Part shown: positions 1 through 8,664 of the stretch, piece by piece
Layout: each line of letters starts with the position of its first letter
Position numbering within the stretch: position 1 is the first letter of the stretch
From: RHKX01 sp963839535
GTDB lineage: Bacteria > Actinomycetota > Thermoleophilia > Solirubrobacterales > 70-9
DNA length: 64,000 bases
Reading direction: 5' to 3'
NCBI GenBank assembly: GCA_963839535.1
Contig: CAWIVF010000008.1
Span: 124,001-188,000, forward strand
Program-made: the position numbers and the translations under genes
Notes under the pieces: generated by a model
Database searches by the model: none
Told to the model about the DNA's origin: nothing
Seen by the model: the letters and a program-made list of their open reading frames with translations, nothing else

Positions 1-57
1 GATCCGCCCGGCCCCGACACGGGCTCCGACCCGATGGGCGAGGACGCCAACGTCTGA
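1..57 (+). CDS. nuoB: NADH-quinone oxidoreductase subunit B, C-terminal end only
   Basis: Only the last 18 codons are inside the window, an acidic Gly/Pro/Asp-rich tail ending in TGA at 55-57. The tail has no diagnostic motif. The call rests on position: it is directly upstream of nuoC on the same strand, and its stop overlaps the nuoC ATG by one base (TGATG), the usual nuoB-nuoC arrangement. The 4Fe-4S N2 ligand cysteines expected in NuoB would lie upstream of the window. It could be another nuo gene, but B before C is the normal order. Confidence 0.7.
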   Translation, partial: DPPGPDTGSDPMGEDANV

Positions 58-578
58 TGATCGATCCGCCTGGACTCGAGCTGCTCGCCCAGGAGATCGA
101 CACCCGTCACGAGGGCGCGGTGGTCGGGACCTCCCACGAGCACGGCCAGCCGGCGCTGATGATCGACCCGGCGCGGGTCCGTGACGTGCTCGGCTACCTC
201 AAGGACGCGCCCGAGCACGAGTTCCGCTTCCTCGCCAGCCTGCACGGCGCCGACTACCTCCCCGCCGAGCCGCGCTTCGCCGTCCACTACGAGCTGCTGA
301 ACATGCCCCGGGTCGAGCGGCTCCGGGTGAAGGCCCTGCTCGCCGACCCCGGCCCCGACGCCCTGCCGGAGCTCGACTCCGTCGTCGACATCTTCCCGAC
401 GGCCGAGTTCCAGGAGCGCGAGGTCTACGACTTCTTCGGGATCCTCTTCCGCGGTCACCCGGACCTGCGCCGGATCCTGATGCCGGAGGACTACATCGGC
501 TGGCCGCAGCGCCGCGACTTCCCGATCGGCGGCGAGGCCGTGATCTTCACGAACACCGAGGACTCCGTCCCGGGGTAA
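57..578 (+). CDS. nuoC: NADH-quinone oxidoreductase subunit C (30 kDa family)
   Basis: This is a peripheral-arm subunit of respiratory complex I, which transfers electrons from NADH to quinone while pumping protons. The 173-residue product ends with the 30 kDa family signature: EREVYDFFGILFRGHP followed by LRRILMPEDY and the RRDFP motif. It is a stand-alone NuoC, not a NuoCD fusion. The ATG at 57 overlaps the preceding stop, and the TAA at 576-578 runs into an AAGGAG ribosome-binding site for nuoD. It is translated as part of the nuoB-H operon. No oddities were seen. Confidence 0.97.
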   Translation: MIDPPGLELLAQEIDTRHEGAVVGTSHEHGQPALMIDPARVRDVLGYLKDAPEHEFRFLASLHGADYLPAEPRFAVHYELLNMPRVERLRVKALLADPGPDALPELDSVVDIFPTAEFQEREVYDFFGILFRGHPDLRRILMPEDYIGWPQRRDFPIGGEAVIFTNTEDSVPG

Positions 579-582
579 GGAG
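577..582 (+). promoter_or_regulatory. Shine-Dalgarno sequence that decides the nuoD start
   Basis: AAGGAG overlaps the nuoC stop codon. It lies 12 bases before an in-frame CTG at 595 but more than 50 bases before the first ATG at 637. It therefore favours an upstream non-ATG start for nuoD. No comparable purine-rich site precedes 637. Confidence 0.6.
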
Positions 583-636
583 CAAGCGCCCGGTCTGAGC
601 ACCGAGTACGCCGACACCACCCGCACCCCGGAGCAG

Positions 637-1881
637 ATGGGGCGCGACGCCATCGGCCGGACCGAGGCGCAGGTCATCGGCACCTCCTCGATCGAGCGGA
701 CCTCGCTGGAGCGCGAGGAGGAGCTGTTCACGATCAACATGGGCCCGCACCACCCGGCCACGCACGGCGTGCTGCGGCTGCTGGTCTCGCTCGAGGGCGA
801 GGTCGTCCGGGACCTGAAGCCGGTGATGGGCTACGTCCACACCGGGATCGAGAAGTCCTGCGAGCAGAAGAGCTACTGGAAGGTGATCCCGTTCATCGAG
901 CGGATGGACTACCTCTCCTACTTCTTCAACATGGAGACCTTCTGCGGGGCGACGGAGAAGCTGCTCGAGCTCGAGATCCCGCCGCGCGCCGCCTGGCTCC
1001 GCATCCTCCACCTCGAGCTGAACCGGATCCACAGCCATCTGGTCGGGCTCGGGACCACCGCGCTGGACCTCGGCGCGATCTCGATGTTCTGGTACTGCTT
1101 CCGCGAGCGCGACAAGATCCTCGACCTGTTCGAGATGTCGTCGGGCCAGCGGATGCACACCCGCTACTTCCAGGTCGGCGGCGTGATGGAGGACATCCCG
1201 GTCGGCTTCGAGCGGCGGGTGCTCGAGTTCTGCGACGACATGCCGAACCGGATCGACGAGTACGCGGCGCTGCTGGACCGGAACGAGATCTTCCTCCAGC
1301 GGACGCGCAACACCGGGGTCGTCCCGCTCGAGCGGCTCAAGGAGCTGGGCGTGACCGGCCCGCTCCTGCGCGCGGCGGGCGAGCCGTGGGACCTGCGCAA
1401 GGTCGACGACTACCTCCCCTACAAGGACTTCGACTTCCAGATCCCGGTCGGGACGGTCGGCGACAACTACGACCGCTACCGGGTCCGGCTGAACGAGATG
1501 CGCGAGTCGGTGCGGATCATCCGCCAGGCGATCGAGGGGCTGCCGGAGGGCCCGTGGATCGCCGACGACCGCAAGGTCGTGCTGCCGCCGCGCCACGAGC
1601 TCGGCACCTCGATGGAGGCGCTGATCCACCACTTCAAGCTGGTCACCGAGGGCTTCCGCGTCCCGCCCGGCGAGGTCTACTTCCCGGTCGAGGGCCCGCG
1701 CGGCGAGTACGGCTGCTTCCTCGTCGCCGACGGCTCGGCGAAGCCGGTCCGGGTCCACATGCGCGACCCCTCCTTCGTCAACCTGCAGATGCTGCGCGAG
1801 ATGTGCGTCGGCCAGTACGTCGCCGACCTGATCGCCAACCTCGCGATGCTCGACCCGATCCTCGGGGGCATCGACCGGTGA
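637..1881 (+). CDS. nuoD: NADH-quinone oxidoreductase subunit D (49 kDa family)
   Basis: This is the complex I subunit that forms the quinone-binding pocket with NuoB. The protein has the family signature MGPHHPATHGVLRL near the N-terminus, the conserved HSHLVGLG segment, and the C-terminal RDPSFVNLQ and ILGGIDR motifs. From the ATG at 637 it has 414 residues. The ribosome-binding site AAGGAG sits at 577-582, far upstream of this ATG. The frame stays open upstream to a CTG at 595 (TTG if the neighbouring C is a spurious insertion), which would add 14 residues. The true start is therefore probably near 595. The stop overlaps the nuoE GTG by four bases. Confidence 0.96.
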   Translation: MGRDAIGRTEAQVIGTSSIERTSLEREEELFTINMGPHHPATHGVLRLLVSLEGEVVRDLKPVMGYVHTGIEKSCEQKSYWKVIPFIERMDYLSYFFNMETFCGATEKLLELEIPPRAAWLRILHLELNRIHSHLVGLGTTALDLGAISMFWYCFRERDKILDLFEMSSGQRMHTRYFQVGGVMEDIPVGFERRVLEFCDDMPNRIDEYAALLDRNEIFLQRTRNTGVVPLERLKELGVTGPLLRAAGEPWDLRKVDDYLPYKDFDFQIPVGTVGDNYDRYRVRLNEMRESVRIIRQAIEGLPEGPWIADDRKVVLPPRHELGTSMEALIHHFKLVTEGFRVPPGEVYFPVEGPRGEYGCFLVADGSAKPVRVHMRDPSFVNLQMLREMCVGQYVADLIANLAMLDPILGGIDR

Positions 1882-2702
1882 GCGACGCCGAGAGCAGCGA
1901 GGAGCGCGCCGACTCCCCCGGGACCTCGGGGACCGACGAGCCCGGCCGCGAGCAGGCGCGCGGCGGCTCCGGCGAGCCGCCCGTCCCCGATTCGGAGAGC
2001 AAGGCCGGAGCGGACGGCGACGAGACGACGCCGGAGAACGACCAGGCGACCGGCGGGGCCGAGGCGCAGGCGCACCCGGGAGTCGCCGACAGCGCCGCGG
2101 TGCAGGTGCCGGAGAGCCACGAGGCCGGCGTCCCCGACGACTTCCGCGCGGAGGTCGAGGAGATCATGAGCCGCTACCCGCAGAAGCGCTCGGCCTCGAT
2201 CCCGGTGCTGTTCGCGATCCAGCGCCGCTACGGCTGGTGCACCCCCGAGGGGATCCGGCAGGGAGCCGCCGTGATGGGGGTCAGCGCCGCCTACCTCGAG
2301 TCCGTCGGCTCGTTCTACGACCTCTTCCACATGCGCCCCGCCGGCAAGCACCGGGTGCTGGTCTGCACGAACATCTCCTGCTGGATGCGCGGCGCCGACG
2401 ACCTGCTCGAGGCCTTCTGCGAGGCGAGCGGCATCGACCCCCACGAGGCCTCCCACGGCGGTCAGGTCTCCGAGGACGGCGAGGTCTTCGTCACCGGCTT
2501 CGAGTGCCTCGGCGCCTGCGACATCGCCCCGATGGCCTCGATCGACGAGCGCTACTACGGCCCGCTCGACGGGGACGAGGCGGCCGAGGCGATCAAGGCC
2601 CTGCGCGAGGGACGGGACGTGCTCCCGGACCGGCAGATGGCCAAGCGCCCCGTGGCCGGCGGCTCCGAGACCGAGCCGGACCCGCGCGTAAGCGCCGGCT
2701 GA
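1878..2702 (+). CDS. nuoE: NADH-quinone oxidoreductase subunit E (24 kDa, 2Fe-2S)
   Basis: NuoE carries the N1a 2Fe-2S cluster and sits beside NuoF in the NADH-oxidising module. The thioredoxin-like domain covers roughly residues 90-250. The four ligand cysteines appear as CTNISC and CLGAC, with the EFxECLGAC-type context (FECLGACDIAP). The GTG at 1878 overlaps the nuoD stop. About the first 90 residues are a low-complexity Glu/Asp/Ser/Pro/Gly extension that most NuoE proteins lack, so the 274-residue product is longer than the usual 160-220. A start inside the coding region at ATG 2166 would remove the extension, but it would cut into the conserved helical domain. Confidence 0.95.
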   Translation: MSDAESSEERADSPGTSGTDEPGREQARGGSGEPPVPDSESKAGADGDETTPENDQATGGAEAQAHPGVADSAAVQVPESHEAGVPDDFRAEVEEIMSRYPQKRSASIPVLFAIQRRYGWCTPEGIRQGAAVMGVSAAYLESVGSFYDLFHMRPAGKHRVLVCTNISCWMRGADDLLEAFCEASGIDPHEASHGGQVSEDGEVFVTGFECLGACDIAPMASIDERYYGPLDGDEAAEAIKALREGRDVLPDRQMAKRPVAGGSETEPDPRVSAG

Positions 2703-2780
2703 CCCGGCACATTCCGCAGACCCGGCTGAGCGCGGCACTCCGGTAGGTTTGCGCCCCAGTGCAGGCGACCTTTTCAAGCC

Positions 2781-4115
2781 ATGTCTGACGCAGCGCAGGC
2801 CCGTGAGACCCGCGTGCTGTTCGAGCACATCGACGAGCCCGGGCTGACCTCGATCGAGACCTACGAGCGGCTCGGCGGATACACGGCGCTGAAGCGCGCG
2901 TTCCGGGAGATCGAGCCCGGTCAGCTGGTCTCCCAGCTCGAGGAATCGGGGCTGCGCGGCCGCGGCGGCGCCGGGTTCTCGATGGGCAAGAAGGCGAGCT
3001 TCCTGCCGCAGGGGAACATGGACAAGTACCTCTGCTGCAACGCCGACGAGTCGGAGCCCGGGACCTTCAAGGACCGGGAGCTGATGTTCAAGAACCCGCA
3101 CGGGCTCGTCGAGGGCGTAGCGATCTCCGCGATGGCCGCCGGCGCCACCCGCTCGTTCATCTTCATCCGCGGCGAGTACGCCGAGATCGCCGACCGGCTC
3201 GAGGCCGCCGTCCGCGAGGCCTACGACGCCGGCTACCTCGGCGAGAACATCCTCAACACCGGCACCGACGTGAGCGTCGTCGTCCACCGCGGCGCCGGCG
3301 CCTACATCTGCGGCGAGGAGACGGCGCTGCTCGACTCGCTCGAGGGCAAGCGCGGCAACCCGCGCCTGAAGCCGCCGTTCCCGGCGATCCAGGGCCTCTA
3401 CGGCGGGCCGACCCTGATCAACAACGTCGAGACGCTGATGAACGTCCCCCACGTCGTCAACCGCGGCGCCGACTGGTTCAAGCAGTTCGGCACCGAGCAG
3501 TCGACCGGCACGAAGGTCGTCTCGGTCTCCGGCTGCGTCCAGCGGCCCGGCAACTACGAGATCGAGCTCGGGATCTCGAGCCGCGACATCATCTTCGGCC
3601 TCGCCGGCGGCCCGCCGCCCGGCCGCAAGGTCAAGGCCTGGTACCCCGGCGGCTCGTCGGCCCCCGTCCTCGGCCCCGAGGAGCTCGACCTCCCCTACTC
3701 CTTCGAGGCGATCGCCGAGGCGGGCTCGATGCTCGGCTCCGGCGCGATCATCGTCGCCGACGACACCGTCTCGATCCCGGAGATGGCGCTGCGGACCGCG
3801 CGCTTCTACCAGCACGAGTCGTGCGGCAAGTGCACCCCATGCCGCGAGGGCACCAACTGGACGGTGAAGATGCTCGAGCGGGTCGTCCGCGGCGAGGCGA
3901 CGCCGATGGACCTGGACATCATCGCCTCGGTGCAGGAGAACATCATCGGCAACTGCCTCTGCGTGCTCGGCGACGCGATGGCGATGCCGGTCGGCTCGAT
4001 GGTGCGCCGCTGGCGGGCCGAGTTCGAGGAGACGATCGCCCGCGCCCGCGACGCGGCCCCCGCCCCGCTGGACCTCGAGCCCGCTCGCAACACCCCCGTC
4101 GCGGTCGGCGCCTGA
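2781..4115 (+). CDS. nuoF: NADH-quinone oxidoreductase subunit F (51 kDa, NADH/FMN/4Fe-4S)
   Basis: NuoF oxidises NADH: it binds NADH and FMN and holds 4Fe-4S cluster N3. The 444-residue product has the glycine-rich nucleotide loop GLRGRGGAGF (about 57-66), the FMN-site segment CNADESEPGTFKDR (about 86-99) and the cluster ligands C348, C351 and C354 in ESCGKCTPCREGT. The distal cysteine follows near 392 in NCLCVLGD. It begins 78 bases after nuoE and ends three bases before nuoG. No strong ribosome-binding site was seen before the ATG. Length and motifs are typical. Confidence 0.97.
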   Translation: MSDAAQARETRVLFEHIDEPGLTSIETYERLGGYTALKRAFREIEPGQLVSQLEESGLRGRGGAGFSMGKKASFLPQGNMDKYLCCNADESEPGTFKDRELMFKNPHGLVEGVAISAMAAGATRSFIFIRGEYAEIADRLEAAVREAYDAGYLGENILNTGTDVSVVVHRGAGAYICGEETALLDSLEGKRGNPRLKPPFPAIQGLYGGPTLINNVETLMNVPHVVNRGADWFKQFGTEQSTGTKVVSVSGCVQRPGNYEIELGISSRDIIFGLAGGPPPGRKVKAWYPGGSSAPVLGPEELDLPYSFEAIAEAGSMLGSGAIIVADDTVSIPEMALRTARFYQHESCGKCTPCREGTNWTVKMLERVVRGEATPMDLDIIASVQENIIGNCLCVLGDAMAMPVGSMVRRWRAEFEETIARARDAAPAPLDLEPARNTPVAVGA

Positions 4116-4118
4116 CGC

Positions 4119-6686
4119 ATGGCCGCCGGCAAGGACGCGAAGGAGATCACCCTCGTCGTCGACGGCGTGGAGGTCGCCGCGAAGGAGGGCACGATGCTCG
4201 TCGACGCGGCCAAGCACGGCGACGTCGAGATCCCGGTCTTCTGTTACGAGCCGAAGCTCGGCGAGCCGGTCGGCGCCTGCCGCATGTGCCTGGTCGAGGT
4301 CGAGGGCATCCCGAAGCTGCAGACGGCCTGCTCCACCCCGATCCGCGACGGCATGGTCGTCTACACGCAGACCGCGCGGGTCAAGGAGGCGCAGAACGCC
4401 GTCGTCGAGTTCCTCCTCGTCAACCACCCGCTCGACTGCCCGGTCTGCGACAAGGGCGGCGAGTGCCCGCTGCAGGACATCTCGATGGGCTGGGGACCGG
4501 GCCGGAGCCGCGTCACCGACCCGAAGCGCCACTTCGAGAAGCCGATCCCGCTCAGCCCGCTGATCAAGATCGACCGCGAGCGCTGCATCCTCTGTTACCG
4601 CTGCGTGCGCTTCAGCCAGGAGGTCTCCGAGGACGAGCAGCTCCAGTTGCTCGAGCGAGGCCCGAAGACCTACGTCGGCACCCACGAGGACCGCCCCTAC
4701 ATCGGGCCCTTCCACGGCAACATCATCGAGCTCTGCCCCGTCGGCGCGCTGACCTCGCAGGCCTACCGCTTCCGCGCCCGCCCCTGGGACATCGAGGACG
4801 CCGGCTCGGTCTGCACGCTCTGCCCGAGCCAGTGCAACGTCAAGTTCACCGTCCGCGACGACAAGGTCGTGCGGACCCTGGCCCGCGACAACGACGGCGT
4901 CGACGACGGCTGGCTCTGCGACAAGGGCCGCTTCGGGTACCAGATGTTCGCCAGCGCGGACCGTCCCCTCGCCCCCCAGGTGCGTCAGGGCGGCGCCCTC
5001 CACGCCGCCACCTGGCAGGAGGCGCTCGACCGCTGCACGGAGGGCCTCGAGGCGGCCCGCGGGAAGGTCGCGGCGCTCGTCGGCGGCGGTGCCTCGAACG
5101 AGGAGGGCTACCTCGTCCAGCGCATCGTCCGCGGTCCGCTCGCCTCCAAGGACGTGACGAGCACCTCGGCGCCGGGCATCTCGCGGGAGCTCCGCGGCCG
5201 CCTCGCCTCGCCGCGGCTCTCGGTCGGGATGGGCGACATCGACTCGGCGGCTGCGGTGCTCGTCGTCGGCTGCGACCCGATCCACGAGATGCCGATCCTC
5301 GAGCTCCGGATCCGCAAGGCCGTGCGGCGCAACGGCACGCAGCTGCTCGTCGCGAGCGAACGGCCGACCGCGCTCGACGGCGGCGCCGCGATCGGCTCGG
5401 CCGGCGCCATCGAGGCGCACCGCTACGAGCCGGGCGACGCGCGCACGTTCCTGACCGACCTGCACGGCGCCCTCGCGCGCGGCGACGACGAGGACGGCTT
5501 CGCCTCCGCCCTCCGCGAGGCCGACTCGATCGTGATCGCCTGGGGCGAGCGGATGCTCGCCGGAGCCGACGCGCCGGCCACCGCACAGGCGCTCCTCGAC
5601 CTCGCCGACGTCCTCGGCCTCGACGGCATGGAGGGCGGCGGGCTGATCGAGGTCCCGCGCTCCCCGAACGGCCGCGGCCTGCGCGAGGTCGGCTGCGCCG
5701 AGGGATTCGGGCCGGGCTACTCCAAGGTCAGGCGCCGAGGGCCGCAGCGCCGCCGAGATCCGCGAGGCCCTCGAGTCCGGCGAGCTGCAGGGGCTGATCC
5801 TCTGGGACGTCGACCCCGTGCGGGACTTCGACGATCCCGAGGGCTGGGCCCGGGCGATCGGCGCCGCCGACTTCACGCTGAGCGTCTCGATGTTCGGCAC
5901 CGCCTCCGCCCAGAACGCCGACGTCCACCTCCCCGCCGAGACCTTCGCCGAGAAGGAGGGGACCGTCACCCACCCCGACGGCCGCCTCCAGCGCGTGCGC
6001 CCCTCGGTCTCCCACCCGGGCTCGGTCCGCCCGCTCTGGCAGGCGCTCGCCGACCTGTCCGCCCGGCTCGGCGACGAGACCGGCGCCGGCACCGCGGGCG
6101 AGGTCTTCGACCTCCTCGCCGCCGACATCCCGTTCCTCAAGGGGATCACCATCGACGACATCGGCGGGACCGGCGTGCGCTGGCCGGAGCTCTGGATGGA
6201 CGACGCCGATCCGATCCGCGAGCCGGCGCCGTCGTGGGACGACGGACGAGGACGAGGCGCCGGCCGAAGAGGACGCCGAGCCCGCGACGGACGAGCCGCG
6301 CTCGGCCCCCGACGTCGGCGCCGACCAGATCCGCATCGCCTCCTACCGCGACCTCTGGAGCGACTACGTCGCCGAGCGCAACCCGGCGCTGCAGTTCCTC
6401 TCCCCCGCCCAGACGCTCGAGCTGCACCCCGACGACGCCGAGCGCCTCGGCGTCCAGCACGGCCAGCGGGTCGACGTGAGCGCCGACGGCAAGGGCATCG
6501 TCGCGACGGTCGCGCTGCGCGAGCGGATGCTGACCGGCACCGGCTTCCTGATCGAGGGCGTCAGCCGAGAACGGCGCGAATCGGCTGGACGGAGCCGAGG
6601 TCGCCACGGTCAGCGTCGCCGCCGACGAGCCGACCGAGGAGCCCGTCTACGGCACGAGCGCCAGGGAGGCCGTCCCGTGGTCGTAG
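4119..6686 (+). CDS. nuoG: NADH-quinone oxidoreductase subunit G, three apparent +1 frameshifts
   Basis: NuoG is the large iron-sulfur subunit of the NADH module. N-terminal 2Fe-2S ligands are C42, C54, C57 and C71 (GACRMCLVEV context). They are followed by HxxDCPVCDKGGECPLQD, the ferredoxin-like CILCYRCVRF, and a molybdopterin-oxidoreductase-fold domain starting near SVCTLCPSQC. The reading frame shifts by +1 near 5736, 6243 and 6566. Homology-like sequence resumes after each shift (for example QNADVHLPAETFAEKEGT, then VAERNPALQFLSP, then a short tail ending in TAG at 6684-6686). Corrected, it is about 854 residues. Two of the sites read GCCGAG where GCGAG restores the frame. I regard these as sequence errors. 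The gene overlaps nuoH by 10 bases. Confidence 0.92.
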
Positions 6687-7675
6687 CCGACGTCGGCTTC
6701 GCGGAGGCGACCTGGATCATGGTCGTCAAGTCGATCGTCATCTTCGTCGTGATCCTCCAGATCGTGCCGCTGATCCTGCTCCTCGAGCGCAAGCTGCTCG
6801 GCCGCTTCCAGGCTCGCTACGGGCCCAACCGGGTCGGCGCCTTCGGCCTGATGCAGCCGTTGGCCGACGTCCTCAAGCTGCTCAGCAAGGAGAGCTACAA
6901 GCCGGAGGCCGCCGTGCCGGTGCTCTGGGCGATCGCGCCGGCGCTGGTCATCCTCAGCGCCACCGCGACGCTCGCGATCATCCCGTTCGGCGACGTCAAG
7001 GACGGCGTCGGCTTCTACGGCATCGACGTCTCGATCGGGATCCTCTACGCCTTCGCGTTCGGCTCGATCTCGTTCTACGGCCTGCTGCTCGGCGGCTGGG
7101 CCTCGGGCTCGAAGTACAGCTTCATGGGCGCCATGCGCTCGGCCGCCCAGCTGATCTCCTACGAGATCTCGATGGGGCTCGCGCTGCTCGGCGTGATCAT
7201 GATGGCCGGCTCGCTCAGCCTGGTCGACATCGCCAACGCCCAGGCCGACACCGTCTGGTACATCATCCCCCAGTTCGTCGGCTTCATCATCTTCATGGTC
7301 GCCGGATTCGCCGAGACCAACCGGCCGCCGTTCGACCTCGCCGAGGCCGACGCCGAGCTGGTCGGCGGCTACAACACCGAGTACGGCGGGATGCGCTTCG
7401 GCTCCTACTTCATGGCCGAGTACATGGAGATGATCGTCGTCAGCGGGATCGCCTCGGCGATGTTCCTCGGCGGCTGGCACGGACCGGGCCCGGGCTTCCT
7501 CGATCCGTTCTGGATGCTGTTCAAGATCTTCGTCCTGATCGTCTTCTTCATCTGGGTGAGGGCGACGCTCCCGCGGCTCCGCTACGACCAGCTGATGAGC
7601 CTCGGCTGGAAGATCCTGCTGCCGCTGGCGACGCTGAACGTGCTGGTCACCGCCGTCCTCGTGACAGTCACCTAG
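6677..7675 (+). CDS. nuoH: NADH-quinone oxidoreductase subunit H
   Basis: NuoH is a membrane subunit that links the quinone site to the proton-pumping arm. The 332-residue product has about eight hydrophobic segments and the two NuoH signatures: LLERKLLGRFQARYGPNRVG near residues 35-54 and AETNRPPFDLAEADAELVGG in the conserved cytoplasmic loop. The GTG at 6677 lies inside the end of nuoG, and translational coupling is likely. The gene ends the first nuo block, and a CCCTCGAGGG palindrome (7677-7686) follows the stop directly. In most genomes nuoI would be next, but here it is 1.9 kb away. Confidence 0.97.
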   Translation: MVVADVGFAEATWIMVVKSIVIFVVILQIVPLILLLERKLLGRFQARYGPNRVGAFGLMQPLADVLKLLSKESYKPEAAVPVLWAIAPALVILSATATLAIIPFGDVKDGVGFYGIDVSIGILYAFAFGSISFYGLLLGGWASGSKYSFMGAMRSAAQLISYEISMGLALLGVIMMAGSLSLVDIANAQADTVWYIIPQFVGFIIFMVAGFAETNRPPFDLAEADAELVGGYNTEYGGMRFGSYFMAEYMEMIVVSGIASAMFLGGWHGPGPGFLDPFWMLFKIFVLIVFFIWVRATLPRLRYDQLMSLGWKILLPLATLNVLVTAVLVTVT

Positions 7676-7768
7676 ACCCTCGAGGGAGTGCCCGGAAGGC
7701 CCCCGCCGACCATTCACGTCCGTCATTTCTCGTGATAGGTTGCCGCCTCCAGGGAGCAGGCACGAATC

Positions 7769-8566
7769 TTGATCCGTTCAGGGCGGGGGTCGAAGTTGAG
7801 GGTGAGCACACGCGTGGGGCAGGTGGCACCCCTCGGGCTGCTTGCGCTCATCGCACTCCTGGCCGGCGCCCTGGTCCCCGGGGACTCCCACGGGTACAGC
7901 TTTCTGGAACCGAAGTCGACGTGGAAGGGAAGCCCGGCCAAGATCCGCTACTTCAACGCGGCCAAGGCCCAGGACGCTGCGGTTCGCGACGCGGTCGACC
8001 GCTGGAATCACAGCGGCCTCGACATCAAGTTCCAGCGCGTCTCGTCGTCCAATCGCGCCGATGTGGTGATCAAGGGCGACAAGAGCGTCCCTTGCGGCAA
8101 CGGGCTGGCCACACCAGTCTTCACGAGCAACGACGGCAAGAACTTCCACACCGTCTCCGGCAAGGTCTACCTCGGCACCGGCAAGCAGGATCCCTCGAAG
8201 AACAGCCCGAAGGAATGCCGCTACGTCGACGTCATCACCGCGGCCCACGAGCTCGGTCACATCCTCGGGTTGGACCATGAGGATCGTCGCTGTGCGGTGA
8301 TGAACTCCTCGAGCACCGCGTATCCGGACTTCGAGGGCAACGACCCGGTCGGGGTGTCCCCGTCGAAGTGCAACGGTGCGGACCAGGACAGCTGGTATTG
8401 CCGGGTCCTGAGTGCCGACGATCTCAAGGGCGGGAAGAAGCTCTACGGCGGCCGCCCGCAGGTCCGCAAGAAGGGCTTCTGCCCGATCGGCGCCGCGAAG
8501 GCGAGCAGAACCGGCAGCGGGACGCCCGTCGTGACGATCATCGACAACCCCCTGATGGCGCGATGA
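7769..8566 (+). CDS. Secreted zinc metzincin protease (matrixin-like)
   Basis: This is a predicted exported endopeptidase. The 265-residue product has a hydrophobic signal segment (about residues 18-40). Its zinc site HELGHILGLDHE starts at H160, matching HExxHxxGxxH with ligands H160, H164 and H170. The downstream methionine of a Met-turn is M178 in CAVMNSS. The fold matches matrixin/archaemetzincin-like metzincins, and the substrate is unknown. The TTG at 7769 is preceded by AGGGAG at 7751-7756. A later TTG (7796) or GTG (7802) is possible. Codon use looks a little less GC-extreme than the flanking nuo genes, which suggests it was inserted into the operon. Confidence 0.88.
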   Translation: MIRSGRGSKLRVSTRVGQVAPLGLLALIALLAGALVPGDSHGYSFLEPKSTWKGSPAKIRYFNAAKAQDAAVRDAVDRWNHSGLDIKFQRVSSSNRADVVIKGDKSVPCGNGLATPVFTSNDGKNFHTVSGKVYLGTGKQDPSKNSPKECRYVDVITAAHELGHILGLDHEDRRCAVMNSSSTAYPDFEGNDPVGVSPSKCNGADQDSWYCRVLSADDLKGGKKLYGGRPQVRKKGFCPIGAAKASRTGSGTPVVTIIDNPLMAR

Positions 8567-8630
8567 GAAGCGCGGCCGGTCGCGGCGGCAGGGACCCGGA
8601 GTTTCATCCAAGGACAAATCGATTCACCCA

Positions 8631-8647
8631 GGCCGGGAAACCCGGCC
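8631..8647 (+). promoter_or_regulatory. Perfect 7-bp hairpin in the leader of the 8665 gene
   Basis: GGCCGGG, loop AAA, CCCGGCC, ending 17 bases before the start codon and just ahead of the AGGAAGGTAGGAG ribosome-binding region. It may stabilise the leader RNA, tune translation or act as a weak terminator for the protease gene. There is no T-run after it, which argues against an intrinsic terminator. Confidence 0.5.
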
Positions 8648-8664
8648 CGAAGGAAGGTAGGAGC

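Noticed and set aside
1677..6161. Very long open frame antisense to the nuo genes, 1494 codons
   Set aside because: High GC third positions on the coding strand suppress stops on the opposite strand. The translation is low-complexity Arg/Ala/Asp-rich and the conserved nuo genes lie opposite.
5730..6570. Programmed frameshifting in nuoG
   Set aside because: No slippery heptamer with a following pseudoknot is evident. Three shifts in one gene and similar shifts in unrelated genes favour sequencing error.
7677..7686. CCCTCGAGGG palindrome as nuoH terminator
   Set aside because: With a loop it leaves only three base pairs, and no T-run follows.
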